A stretch of 64,000 nt of DNA. Source: JALYJG01 sp033763555. GTDB lineage: Bacteria > Pseudomonadota > Alphaproteobacteria > UBA9219. A program made the translations under genes and the position numbers. Where the stretch lies: positions 8,227-72,226 of the forward strand of contig JANRKK010000021.1 in assembly GCA_033763555.1 (NCBI GenBank), read 5' to 3'. Positions 17,624 through 26,034 of the stretch are shown piece by piece (the first letter of the stretch is position 1; the number at the start of each line of letters is the position of its first letter). The notes below the pieces were generated by a model, which was not told the origin of the DNA, made no database searches, and saw nothing but the letters and a program-made list of their open reading frames with translations.

Positions 17624-18894
17624 GATTTCGATTCCTCTTTCTTGCCACCGCCACTTTTCTTGCCGTGGCTAAAAAGTTTTGTGAGGAAGTCGCCTTCTTT
17701 GTCAGCAGATGAGGTACCTGCGCTGCCGCCAAATTTCTGTGCCAGCGTGCGAAGCGCTTTGGTCACAGGCGCCTGCGCGGCAATTGCGCCGAGAGCCTTG
17801 CCGCTGTTCGCTGCCTGCATCATGCTTTTGTGATCTTCGGGAATGGAGAAGTCGATCTTGACCTGCGTTCCCTTCTCGAAGGTCGCCACATCAACCTGGC
17901 CAGGATGGGCCGTTCCGGCGCGCGAGGCCACAACCGTCAGCGCTGCCGTGCAGCCCAGATTGGTCAGCGCTGTCTTGACGCGCAGCGTATCGCGGATGCC
18001 TGCGAGCGAAAGTTCCGTCACCAGTACGATATCATGTGCGGCGGTCAGCAAACGTTTTTGCGCCGCCAGAAGATGCCGCGGCAGATCGACAATGATAAAA
18101 TCAAAATTGCCGCGCATTTCCTTCAGCAGCGCGGCAATCGCGCCGCCATCCATGGGAACCAGCTCATCCACCGCTTCTTCGGCGCCGAGAACGGAGAACT
18201 GGTCGCTTTCCGATACCATGGAGCTGGCGATCATCAGCCCGTCGACGCGGTGCGGTGAATTGACGATGTCGCGCAATCCGCGGCCGGGTTCGAGATCGAG
18301 CGCCAGCGAGCTGGTACCGAATTGCAGGTCGAGATCAAGCAGGGCGCAGTTGAATTTCATTTCATGCGCCAGAAGCCATCCGGTATTCACGGCGATGGTG
18401 CTGGCGCCCGTGCCGCCGCGCACACCTACGGTGATAATGATCTTGGCGTCGCGGGCTTCGAGCTTGCCGCCCGTGCCGCCACGCAGCGCTGCCGCCAGCG
18501 CCTGGTTGAGTGTTTCGGAGTTCAGCGGCTTGACGAGATAATCGACAACCCCGGCCTTCAGCATACGGCGGTAAAGACTGACATCGTTGGCCGAGCCCAT
18601 GATGATCAGCTTGCTATCCGGGCCGACCAGGCTAACCAGCCGCGTGGCGACGCTGATCGGGTCAGCCTGTCCGTCGATATCGATGATCACCATTTTCGGC
18701 GGTGCTGCGGATTCCAGCATCTGCGCGAAAAGATCAGGGCCGCCTTGTTGAACGGCGGCAGCGGGGAAGCCTTGACGTTCGGTCCAGCCGCGCAGGGCCG
18801 TCAGCGACTCGTCGTCCATGGCAAAGGCCATGAACTCGCCATGCATGACCGCCCCGCCCTGGTCGGTTGAAGAGAAGTGTCCGCGGGAGCTCAT
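17620..18894 (-). CDS. cpaE: Pilus assembly localisation ATPase CpaE/TadZ
   Basis: ParA/MinD-type ATPase that places the Tad machine at the pole. A receiver-like N-terminal domain lacking an obvious phospho-acceptor context (about residues 15-135) is followed by a MinD-like domain with a deviant Walker A (GVRGGTGASTIAVN) and DLDLQFGTSSLALDL. The C-terminus is Lys/Ser-rich. The 424-residue length fits the family. A four-base overlap links it to cpaF; cpaD is nine bases upstream. Confidence 0.92.
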   Translation of the reverse strand: MSSRGHFSSTDQGGAVMHGEFMAFAMDDESLTALRGWTERQGFPAAAVQQGGPDLFAQMLESAAPPKMVIIDIDGQADPISVATRLVSLVGPDSKLIIMGSANDVSLYRRMLKAGVVDYLVKPLNSETLNQALAAALRGGTGGKLEARDAKIIITVGVRGGTGASTIAVNTGWLLAHEMKFNCALLDLDLQFGTSSLALDLEPGRGLRDIVNSPHRVDGLMIASSMVSESDQFSVLGAEEAVDELVPMDGGAIAALLKEMRGNFDFIIVDLPRHLLAAQKRLLTAAHDIVLVTELSLAGIRDTLRVKTALTNLGCTAALTVVASRAGTAHPGQVDVATFEKGTQVKIDFSIPEDHKSMMQAANSGKALGAIAAQAPVTKALRTLAQKFGGSAGTSSADKEGDFLTKLFSHGKKSGGGKKEESKS

Positions 18895-18903
18895 GCGTAG
18901 ATC

Positions 18904-19350
18904 CTAGGGCGCGCCCGAAGCGCCGCCGGAACCGGAAGACGAAGAAGCCGCCGAAGGCGAAGGGGCCGTTGTGATAGCCGCTTGGGAATCGCTCTTGCCC
19001 GGGTCGATCAGACCGCGGGTTGTGCCTGCCCGGTAATTGCTCATGGCGTTCGTGCTGATGGCGGCATCGGCCGGGCCAAGCTCGCGGCCCTGCACAAGGT
19101 CTTCGGGGCGTTCCACCATGATCGCGAGGTTGCGCGCGCTGGCGCAACCGAATTGCGGCACAGGCTGGTTGTCAAAGGGGTTGGCGACATCTTTCGACCA
19201 GCTGGGGCAATCCGGCGGCGTGGCGACCATGCCATTTTCGGTCGGCATGACGCGAATGGTGTAATCGGGCTTCAGGGTCGGCTCATAGATATCGACGCAG
19301 CCTGTCAGTGTGAGCAGGCCGAAGGCGAAGAGGGTGGAGGACAAACGCAT
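18904..19350 (-). CDS. cpaD: Pilus assembly lipoprotein CpaD
   Basis: Small outer-membrane lipoprotein of the Tad/Cpa system. The lipobox is LTLTGC with Cys18. The family core is present: DCPSWSKDVANPFDNQPVPQFGCASARNLA is the CpaD hallmark (cited here only by its ends, DCPSW and FGCAS), followed by PEDLVQGRELGPADA. At 148 residues it is shorter than the usual 200 or more, mainly from a shortened N-terminal region. The C-terminus is a Ser/Gly/Ala-rich tail. Confidence 0.88.
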   Translation of the reverse strand: MRLSSTLFAFGLLTLTGCVDIYEPTLKPDYTIRVMPTENGMVATPPDCPSWSKDVANPFDNQPVPQFGCASARNLAIMVERPEDLVQGRELGPADAAISTNAMSNYRAGTTRGLIDPGKSDSQAAITTAPSPSAASSSSGSGGASGAP

Positions 19351-19356
19351 GGCCGT

Positions 19357-20955
19357 TTACTCCAGGATGAAGCCGCCGGGCCCTGCCGGACCGACGTCGG
19401 TTGAATTGGCACGGGCAGGAGCCTTGCTGCGGAATGGCGTAATGGCGACAGGTGCAGCAGCGGGTGCCGGAGGCGCAGCTGCAGGCATCACGGCCGCTTC
19501 GGGTACAGCAACTTCGGCGGACGCAGGCATGGACGGGGTTTCCGTCTCAGCCGTGGTTTCCACAGGCACAACAGGTGCAGCGGAAACGGCGGGCTGCTCA
19601 ACGCGTTTGCCAGTGGGTGCGCCACTCATGGGGCGGGCATTGGGGTCGCTGCCGCTGTAGCGCAGACCGAACAGGCGTTCGGCTTCCGACGGCGGGCTGA
19701 GTCCATCCATCGGCAGTGCAAGCTGTTCGCCTGTCGGTCTGACGATGTAAGGTGTGATGATGATGACCAGTTCGGTCTGGCCGTTTTGATAGCGGTTGGA
19801 GCGGAACAGCGCGCCTAGCACAGGCAGATCGCCGAGCAGAGGATATTTGTTCACCGTCTGGCTCTGATTGTTGTCAAGCAGCCCGGCGATGGCGAAGCTC
19901 TGGCCGCTGGCGACTTCAATCGTGGTTTCCGCCTTGCGGGTCAACAGGGCGGGAACGGCGATGTTGTTGAGCGTGATGGAACCCGTGGTCGTCAGTTCGC
20001 TGACTTCGGGCTTCACATGGATGTTGATGCGGTTCTCACCGATAAGGGTCGGCGTAAAGGCAAGCGAAATGCCGTAATTCTTGAACTCGATGCTGATCGA
20101 GTTGTTGCCCTGTGGAACGGGGATGGGAAATTCACCGCCCGCCAGGAAATTGGCCGTTTCGCCTGACATGGCGGTCAGATTCGGTTCCGCCAGAATGGTG
20201 ATCAGCCCGTTCTGCGCCAGCGCATCGATCAGGCCGTTGACGTTGAAATGCCCGCCCTGGCGGGAAAAGCCGATGGCGTTATTGGGCAGGCTGAGATTGG
20301 TGTTGTTGGGGCGGTTGCTGAGGATGCTTTCGCCGACCGCCATGCCGGAAATGCCTGTGGCGATACCGAAGGCGAAGCCGCCCACGGTGGCCAGGTTCTG
20401 CCAGTTAAAGCCCAGCGAGTCGTCGATGTTGCGTGCGACTTCGGCGAACCGGACGCGCAGCTGGATCTGGTTGCTGCCGACGACGCGGATGCGGTTGATG
20501 ATCTCGCCGCCCTGCGATGGAAGATAGCGCTGCGCCAGCTTGTAAGCGTCCTGAATGGTTGCAGCGTCTTTTGCCTCGCCCGTCAGCACGAGGCCGTTGG
20601 GCAGGGGCGCGACGCGGATTTTATGGTCGGGGATGGACATGTTGAGTTCACGGCGCAGGCTCGACAGATCCTGCGTTACAATCACCGTGCGTTGCGCCAG
20701 CGTGTTGCCGGAATTATCTGTGGCCATGAAAGTGGTTTCACCTGTGCGCTTGCCAAAAATCATGATCGAGGTTGGCGACATCACCTGCACATCGGCGATT
20801 TCGGGATTGGCGATGAACACCGAAGCCGCCGGGGCGCTCAGCGTCAGCGGAATGCCGTGATCAACCCGCACATCCAGCGGTGTGGAACCTGCCGCCCATG
20901 CGCCGAAGGGTGCGGCGCAAAGGAGGGTCAGGAGGATGAGAAAGCGTTTTGTCAT
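19357..20955 (-). CDS. cpaC: Tad pilus outer-membrane secretin CpaC/RcpA
   Basis: Secretin that forms the outer-membrane pore for the Flp pilus. The signal peptide runs from MTKRFLILLTLL to AWA. An N-terminal BON-like/pilus domain (VDHGIPLTLSAPAASVFIANP) precedes the secretin domain (LVSELTTTGS-like strands, NNQSQTVNKYPLLGDLPVLGALF, ELVIIITPYIV). The C-terminal 100 residues form a Pro/Ala-rich tail not usual for all members. The open frame continues 44 codons upstream; ATG at 20955 is chosen because it starts the signal peptide and lies 11 bases after cpaB. Confidence 0.95.
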   Translation of the reverse strand: MTKRFLILLTLLCAAPFGAWAAGSTPLDVRVDHGIPLTLSAPAASVFIANPEIADVQVMSPTSIMIFGKRTGETTFMATDNSGNTLAQRTVIVTQDLSSLRRELNMSIPDHKIRVAPLPNGLVLTGEAKDAATIQDAYKLAQRYLPSQGGEIINRIRVVGSNQIQLRVRFAEVARNIDDSLGFNWQNLATVGGFAFGIATGISGMAVGESILSNRPNNTNLSLPNNAIGFSRQGGHFNVNGLIDALAQNGLITILAEPNLTAMSGETANFLAGGEFPIPVPQGNNSISIEFKNYGISLAFTPTLIGENRINIHVKPEVSELTTTGSITLNNIAVPALLTRKAETTIEVASGQSFAIAGLLDNNQSQTVNKYPLLGDLPVLGALFRSNRYQNGQTELVIIITPYIVRPTGEQLALPMDGLSPPSEAERLFGLRYSGSDPNARPMSGAPTGKRVEQPAVSAAPVVPVETTAETETPSMPASAEVAVPEAAVMPAAAPPAPAAAPVAITPFRSKAPARANSTDVGPAGPGGFILE

Positions 20956-20966
20956 AAGGCTCTTCC

Positions 20967-21854
20967 CTAGCGGTGACGCTCGAAGTTGTTTTCCATTTTG
21001 TCTTTGCCGCGCATGATCTGAACGCGCTGGATCAGAAGATCGTCGCCATTCACCGCGGGCAGGGCGCGTGATACTTCGCTGTCCCATGTGGGTGCGTCGG
21101 GCGTCAGGCTCATGATAGTGGCGCTTTCCTTGGACGGTGCGGATTCGTCAACCGCCAGGCTGCGGAGAGCCAGCGAGATGCTGCCGCGTCCGCCGCTGGT
21201 CTGGCTCACAAGGTCAATCGCCAGCATCAGCTTTTCAGCCTGCTTGGGGGTGACTTCCAGGGTCGCCAATTGCGCTACTTTGGGGTCCATGCCTGCGCTG
21301 TCGCTCTTCTGGTCCAGCGCCAGCACGCGTGCGTCGGTGACAACCGTTTCACTGATGCGGCGCTCGGTCAGATCGGCGATATCCTTGCGGCTGAAGGAAT
21401 GGGTGAGGATGACGTCGACATGGTCGCCGGGGAAGATAAAACCCGCGACGCCTGCGCTGGGGGTCAGGGTTACGGCCACGGCGCGTTTTCCGGGCGCCAG
21501 AACGGCGGCCAGAAAGCCGCGGTCGGTGGATTGCACAATCCGGCTGGTGACGATCGGTTCATCCGCATGCACGCCTTCGCGCAGAATGCTGCCGACCAGG
21601 CTCGTCATTTCGGTTTTGCCTTTGACATAGAGCTTGGAAGTTTCACCGTCGGCCACCCATGGAATCCATTTCAGATCGGTCGGCTTCAGGATTGTGCCCA
21701 TCGCAAGATCGCGCGACGCGCCGATGACTTCGTTGCCCTGCACAGGCGGCGGCGCCACGGCGTCCGGATTGCGCATCATGGAACGCGCCAGCATGACGGT
21801 GATCAGCGCAATCATCGCTGCGGCCATCAGAAGGGAAATTTTGCGCTTGGTCAT
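20967..21854 (-). CDS. cpaB: Flp pilus assembly protein CpaB/RcpC
   Basis: Periplasmic Tad component anchored by one N-terminal membrane helix (about residues 7-25), with a SAF domain (VIGASRDLAMGTILKPTDL) and an RcpC domain (AVAVTLTPSAGVAGFIFPGDHVDVILT). It probably contacts the secretin and peptidoglycan. The 295-residue length is normal. It sits between cpaA and cpaC in the reverse-strand operon. Confidence 0.93.
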   Translation of the reverse strand: MTKRKISLLMAAAMIALITVMLARSMMRNPDAVAPPPVQGNEVIGASRDLAMGTILKPTDLKWIPWVADGETSKLYVKGKTEMTSLVGSILREGVHADEPIVTSRIVQSTDRGFLAAVLAPGKRAVAVTLTPSAGVAGFIFPGDHVDVILTHSFSRKDIADLTERRISETVVTDARVLALDQKSDSAGMDPKVAQLATLEVTPKQAEKLMLAIDLVSQTSGGRGSISLALRSLAVDESAPSKESATIMSLTPDAPTWDSEVSRALPAVNGDDLLIQRVQIMRGKDKMENNFERHR

Positions 21855-21866
21855 GACGGAAACCCT

Positions 21867-22367
21867 TCAGCTCGGGAAAAGGATGGGTTGCGACAACATA
21901 TAAATCGTACTCAGGCCGCCGACAGCGATGGCGATGCCATAGGGTATAGGAACTTTCGCAAGAGCAACGGCCTGATGGCCGGAGTTGTTACGAACATAGG
22001 TGAGGGCTGCCATTATAAGGGCTAAAAAGCCCCCGGCAATGGCGGTGGTGATCAGGAAAACCGCGATCAAATGAGGCCCGGCCCATAATCCGGTCGCCGC
22101 CAGCAATTTGATGTCGCCTGCGCCCGCCAGATTGCCGACGAACATGGCGAAGCCCGACAGCAGAACCAGAGCAAAGACCATGAGATGCTGATCCCATTCA
22201 ATCATGCGCGGCGCTGTGAGCACATACATGGGGAACAGCGCCAGAAGCCCCGCGCACAGCGCGTTGGGAATCCGATAGCTGCGCGCATCGTTGATGGCAG
22301 CCGCGATCAGTAAAACGGCGGCAGCCAAAAGGATGGCTATGTGAAAAGCAGTCAATTCCACAGTCAT
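21867..22367 (-). CDS. cpaA: Prepilin peptidase CpaA/TadV
   Basis: Membrane aspartyl protease that cleaves Flp prepilin. The 166 residues form about six hydrophobic segments with the catalytic Asp pair: AAINDARSYRIPN (first Asp) and GAGDIKLLAATGLW (GxGD motif). It is the first gene of the cpaABCDEF-tadB transcript and has a perfect CtrA-type site about 125 bases upstream. Confidence 0.94.
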   Translation of the reverse strand: MTVELTAFHIAILLAAAVLLIAAAINDARSYRIPNALCAGLLALFPMYVLTAPRMIEWDQHLMVFALVLLSGFAMFVGNLAGAGDIKLLAATGLWAGPHLIAVFLITTAIAGGFLALIMAALTYVRNNSGHQAVALAKVPIPYGIAIAVGGLSTIYMLSQPILFPS

Positions 22368-22491
22368 AGGAAGCCTTCAAGACAGATCCGGCCGGCGAGC
22401 CCGGCCCTACCAATATGAACTTGGGATGATTAAGGAGCCATGAATCGGACAATTATTCCGTATCCGAATTAATATAGGTCTTATAAGGGTT

Positions 22492-22506
22492 TTAACATGG
22501 CCTTAA
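22492..22506. promoter_or_regulatory. CtrA-type binding site upstream of the cpa operon
   Basis: TTAA, seven bases, TTAA lies upstream of cpaA on the reverse strand, between cpaA and the flp terminator. A TATAAG-like element follows in the reverse direction about eight bases on. In Caulobacter, CtrA controls pilus genes. The match is direct; regulation is inference. Confidence 0.55.
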
Positions 22507-22509
22507 GAC

Positions 22510-22536
22510 AAAAAGGCCAGCCCCATAAGGGCTGGC
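22510..22536 (-). terminator. Rho-independent terminator after flp
   Basis: An eight-base-pair GC-rich stem (GCCAGCCC/GGGCTGGC) with a five-base loop is followed on the reverse strand by a T run. It lies 33 bases after the flp stop and separates flp from the cpa operon. Confidence 0.8.
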
Positions 22537-22568
22537 GCATCTTGTCGAAACTGATCGGTCGTTTGAGA

Positions 22569-22727
22569 TTACAGGTTATTCTGAACCGTCTGGAAGATGC
22601 CCGACAGAGCCGGACCCAGGGTAACCAGAACACCAACGATGGCGACGGCGATCAACGAAGCGATCAGGCCGTATTCAATGGCCGTGGCGCCTTCGTCCTT
22701 TTTCAAAAAGCGGGTAATATGACGCAT
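22569..22727 (-). CDS. flp: Flp-type pilin
   Basis: Major subunit of the Tad pilus, 52 residues. A short basic leader is followed by the Flp cleavage/hydrophobic motif: KDEGATAIEYGLIASLIAV, with the Glu-Tyr pair. CpaA would cut before the hydrophobic helix. The ATG at 22727 has a perfect AGGAGGA ribosome site; a longer open frame upstream is not needed. The gene has its own terminator and a near-consensus CtrA site upstream. Confidence 0.95.
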   Translation of the reverse strand: MRHITRFLKKDEGATAIEYGLIASLIAVAIVGVLVTLGPALSGIFQTVQNNL

Positions 22728-22797
22728 AGTAAGTTCCTCCTTGCAATTGCAGAACCTGTGAAGGTCCAGAGCTGACGCCAAGAATAAGCCATATCCT

Positions 22798-22812
22798 TTA
22801 AGAAACCGTGAA
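22798..22812. promoter_or_regulatory. Possible degenerate CtrA site upstream of flp
   Basis: TTAA, seven bases, TGAA: one mismatch to the CtrA consensus, 71-85 bases before the flp start. It is given weight only because pilin genes are known CtrA targets in Caulobacter. Confidence 0.3.
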
Positions 22813-22863
22813 TCGAAACCCGGATTTTCCAAGGAAAAACAAATAGATATTATATGAATAAAA

Positions 22864-23616
22864 TTAGCTGGATTTGGAAAAAGGCGTGTAGCCAGCGGGC
22901 ATTGGCGCAGGCAAGGGGAAAATCAGGCGGCGCGCATAGTCTTTAGGTTTCATTAAGAGGGGGGCGTAAATTTGCTTGCCCGCTTCCATCAGCAGAAGCC
23001 CGCCGAAGCCCGGGAAAATCTTCTCGCCGTATTTTTCCAGCATGTCGGCCAGCGACAGATTCAGGCGTGAAGCGCTGGGTGGCATATAGAGCGCGCGCCA
23101 GCTGCGGTCGACCAGAAATCCGTGGTCGCGTAGCGTATCCTTGATCTGAAAGGCGGAATAAGGCTGCCCGGTGCCGAAAGGTGTGCGGTCACTGTGCGCC
23201 CACAACCCGCGGCGGTTTGACACAATCAGCAGCATGCGCCCGCCGCTTTTCATGACGCGCCAGATTTCCTGCAGCATGCGGTTCGGATCGGGCGCACCTT
23301 CCAGCGCATGAATCAGAATCACGCGATCGACTGACTGATCGGGCAAGGGCAGGCTGTCGGTATCCACCAGACAGGAGATATTGGGGCCTTCGCGCGGCCA
23401 ATAGGCGACGCCCTGCGTCGCGGGCATCAGGGCGGCCAGGGTTCCGGCCTCTTCCAGCAAGGGCCGTAAAAGCGGCGTGCCATAGCCCAACGCGAGAACC
23501 GTTTCACCCCGGACACTGGGCCAGATATGCCGCAGCCGTGCCTGCAAAATGCGCTGCACCGTCTGGCCCAGGGGGCTCAGGTAAAATTCGCGCAGATCGA
23601 CGACATCGGCATACAT
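22864..23616 (-). CDS. Class I SAM-dependent methyltransferase-like protein
   Basis: A 250-residue methyltransferase-fold protein. The SAM-site glycine motif appears as VLALGYGTPLL, the acidic post-I region as LVDTDSLPLPDQSVDRVILIHAL, and later EIWRVMKSGGRMLLIVSNRRGLWAHSD in segments. Methyltransferase 11 family members of this type are common in alphaproteobacteria; the substrate is not known. It is divergent from the next methyltransferase, with the starts 90 bases apart. Confidence 0.8.
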   Translation of the reverse strand: MYADVVDLREFYLSPLGQTVQRILQARLRHIWPSVRGETVLALGYGTPLLRPLLEEAGTLAALMPATQGVAYWPREGPNISCLVDTDSLPLPDQSVDRVILIHALEGAPDPNRMLQEIWRVMKSGGRMLLIVSNRRGLWAHSDRTPFGTGQPYSAFQIKDTLRDHGFLVDRSWRALYMPPSASRLNLSLADMLEKYGEKIFPGFGGLLLMEAGKQIYAPLLMKPKDYARRLIFPLPAPMPAGYTPFSKSS

Positions 23617-23706
23617 GGCGCTGGGCGGCTCCGTGTGGCGGCAAGCTTTCAGGCGGGCAGCAATATGTTATTGTATCTGAGTCGTTTTTGCCACCTGTTC
23701 TTCCCG

Positions 23707-24684
23707 ATGCTCAACCCTCTGCGCGATTTTGTTCAAAAGCACGCCAACGCCGAAAAACTTTTGGCCGTGCGGCGCTTTGCGGAAGGGCTGGCGCAGGATT
23801 TCTGGAAAAACGGAAGCGAAAACCCCTTCAAGCGTGGCGGTGTTTCTGGTGTTCAACAGTCTGCGCCCCGGTCCGTGGCGCCTGCGGCTCCGGCCGCAGC
23901 TTCTTCATCTGTCCGGACGGGGCCGGAGTGGCATGCCGCGCCGGGCGAGCTTTCGGAAAAAATGTGGGGCAAAGGTTTTGTCACGCCGGGTGACGAAGCG
24001 GTGACGGATATGCTGATCGCTCCCCTGAATCTTGCCAAGGAGATGAGTGTTCTTGATCTTTCCGCGGGGCTGGGCGGGCGCATGCGCCTGATAACGGAAA
24101 AATTCGGCGTTGCCGTAACGGGGCTGGAGCCTGACCCACAGATCGCTGCGCGCGGCATGGAAATGTCGATCATGGCTGGCAAGGGCAAGCATGATGCGAT
24201 TGCTGCGTATGACCCCGCGAATTTCTCCGTGGCGCATAGTTATGACTGTATCATTGCGCGCGAGACTTTTTATCGCGTTGCAGACAAGCCCGCTTTTTTC
24301 AAGGCGCTGGCGGATGCTGCCAAGGCGCAGAGCCAGATCGCTTTTACCGATTACATTTTAAATCCTGAAGACCGCACCAAGCCTGCCGTGAAAGCCTGGA
24401 TGTCGTATGAAAAAGACGCATCTCCGTTCAGTCTGATGGAGATGGCGGAAAGCTGGGCCAAGGTAGGTTTTAATCTGACGGCGCATGACGATCAGACGGA
24501 ATTTTACCGCAAGGAGATTTTCGCTGGCCTCAAAAGACTGGCGCAATTTCTTGCATCCGGCGTTTATCCCGACGCGGTGACCAAGCAGGCTTTGCAGCGC
24601 CGCACGGCCTTGTGGACTCACCGTATGACGGCGATTGAACAGGGCATGAAGTTTTTCCGTTTTCATGGCCTGAAAAAGCCATAA
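23707..24684 (+). CDS. SAM-dependent methyltransferase-like protein, 325 aa
   Basis: An Ala/Pro/Ser linker (residues 50-70) separates a helical N-terminus from a methyltransferase domain. Motif I is VLDLSAGLGGRMRLI, with the acidic TGLEPD next and YDCIIARETFYRV after it. It resembles UbiE/phosphoethanolamine methyltransferase-type enzymes, but no substrate can be named. The open frame extends upstream into antisense of the divergent gene; ATG at 23707 (or 23665) is preferred. Confidence 0.7.
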   Translation: MLNPLRDFVQKHANAEKLLAVRRFAEGLAQDFWKNGSENPFKRGGVSGVQQSAPRSVAPAAPAAASSSVRTGPEWHAAPGELSEKMWGKGFVTPGDEAVTDMLIAPLNLAKEMSVLDLSAGLGGRMRLITEKFGVAVTGLEPDPQIAARGMEMSIMAGKGKHDAIAAYDPANFSVAHSYDCIIARETFYRVADKPAFFKALADAAKAQSQIAFTDYILNPEDRTKPAVKAWMSYEKDASPFSLMEMAESWAKVGFNLTAHDDQTEFYRKEIFAGLKRLAQFLASGVYPDAVTKQALQRRTALWTHRMTAIEQGMKFFRFHGLKKP

Positions 24685-24820
24685 AGTTTGGCTTAAATGT
24701 TCGTTGTGTTCTCGGGCGGCAATAACTTCAATTACAAGGGTTTTTCGATTTTTCTTGAATTCTTAAGGATGCGCACCATATCATTAAGCAGACTCCACTC
24801 TCTTTTTGCGAGGTTAGGCC

Positions 24821-25531
24821 ATGGCTGAAGAATTTTCCCGTTCCGGCATTGCCGGAGTTGACCGCGTCAGTTTCGACGCCGGGCTGCGTGCGCACATGCA
24901 GCGCGTGTTCAACTATATGGGCGGCGGTCTGGCGCTGACGGGTGTGCTGGCCTACATCGTGGCGAACACGGCGTTGGCGGGCCTGATCTACGGCACGTTC
25001 CTTGGCTATGTGGTGATGTTCGCGCCGCTGGTTTTCGTTCTGTACATGAATATCCGCATGCAAAGTATCCCGGCTTCACGGCTGCGCCTGCTCTTCTGGG
25101 GTTTCTGCGCCACCATGGGTCTTTCCATGGGATCGATTTTCCTGGTTTTCACCGAAGCCAGCGTCGCGCGCGCTTTCTTCATCACCGCGGCGACCTTCGG
25201 CGCGATGAGCCTGTGGGGCTACACGACAAAACGCGATCTGGCGGGCATGGGCGCATTCATGTTGATGGGGCTGTTCGGTCTTCTGATCGCCAGCGTCGTC
25301 AATCTGTTTCTGGCTTCCTCCATGCTGCAATGGATGGTCTCGGTCGCGGGCGTTGTGATCTTCACGGGCCTGACCGCCTGGGATGTCCAGCGTATCAAGC
25401 AGACCTATGCCGAAGGCTGGGGAACCGAAGCCAATGACAAGCTCGCCGTGTTTGGCGCTCTGTCGCTTTATCTTAATTTTATCAATCTGTTCCAGTTTAT
25501 CCTGAGCCTCACAGGCGGCCGGAGAAACTAA
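24821..25531 (+). CDS. Bax inhibitor-1/YccA family membrane protein
   Basis: An inner-membrane protein of 236 residues with seven hydrophobic segments. Family marks are the N-terminal RVFNYMGGGLALTGVLAYIV, the middle GYTTKRDLAGMGAFMLMGL and the C-terminal TGLTAWDVQRIKQTY with the conserved Asp. Homologues act as calcium-leak channels or protease-interacting proteins (YccA with FtsH). A strong terminator follows immediately. Confidence 0.92.
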   Translation: MAEEFSRSGIAGVDRVSFDAGLRAHMQRVFNYMGGGLALTGVLAYIVANTALAGLIYGTFLGYVVMFAPLVFVLYMNIRMQSIPASRLRLLFWGFCATMGLSMGSIFLVFTEASVARAFFITAATFGAMSLWGYTTKRDLAGMGAFMLMGLFGLLIASVVNLFLASSMLQWMVSVAGVVIFTGLTAWDVQRIKQTYAEGWGTEANDKLAVFGALSLYLNFINLFQFILSLTGGRRN

Positions 25532-25535
25532 GGAA

Positions 25536-25563
25536 AAAGCGGGGGCAACCCCCGCTTTTCTTT
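25536..25563 (+). terminator. Rho-independent terminator after the BI-1 gene
   Basis: Stem GCGGGGG/CCCCCGC with loop CAA, followed by TTTTCTTT, starting eight bases after the stop codon. Confidence 0.88.
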
Positions 25564-25752
25564 CCCGCTTGCGCTCCTTTTCAAATTGCGCCATGACAAT
25601 GGCGGTGTTGTCACGGCCAAGCCTGTTCCCTTCGCAGGGCTTCATGTTCGGATCCGGCAACCGGCTGTGCAAGAGGAGCTCAACAGCTTGCCGGATTAAG
25701 CAGTCCATCCGATTGTTACAAGGACTGTGTCGTGCAAAAGGAAGCAAGAAAC

Positions 25753-25959
25753 ATGCGTGGAACAGTTAAGTGGTTTAATGCGGTGAAGGGTTATGGCTTC
25801 GTCGCGCCGGAAGGAGCGTCCAAAGACGTTTTCGTCCATATCTCTGAAGTTCAGAAAGCCGGGCTGCAGGGTCTTAAGGAAGGCGATATTGTCGAATTCG
25901 ACATGAGCATGGGCAAGAATGGCCGTGAAGCCGCGACCAACTTGCGTATGGCCTCCTAA
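25753..25959 (+). CDS. Cold-shock protein (CspA family)
   Basis: A 68-residue single OB-fold RNA/DNA-binding protein. RNP1 is KGYGFVAP and RNP2 is VFVHIS; the start MRGTVKWFN is canonical. The ATG at 25753 is chosen over the in-frame ATG-like start at 25732. A leader of about 190 bases without another gene lies upstream (from 25564), as expected for cold-shock mRNAs with regulatory 5' ends. A terminator follows. Confidence 0.95.
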   Translation: MRGTVKWFNAVKGYGFVAPEGASKDVFVHISEVQKAGLQGLKEGDIVEFDMSMGKNGREAATNLRMAS

Positions 25960-25994
25960 AACATTCTTTTGGGGATTTATCCCTGAAGTTCAAA

Positions 25995-26026
25995 ACGCCG
26001 CGATGGCAACATCGCGGCGTTTTTTC
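25995..26026 (+). terminator. Rho-independent terminator after csp
   Basis: Stem CGCCGCGAT/ATCGCGGCG with loop GGCAAC, followed by TTTTTTC. It also closes the convergent HAD-family gene from the other side, since that stop lies nine bases further on. Confidence 0.85.
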
Positions 26027-26034
26027 TTGCGCCG

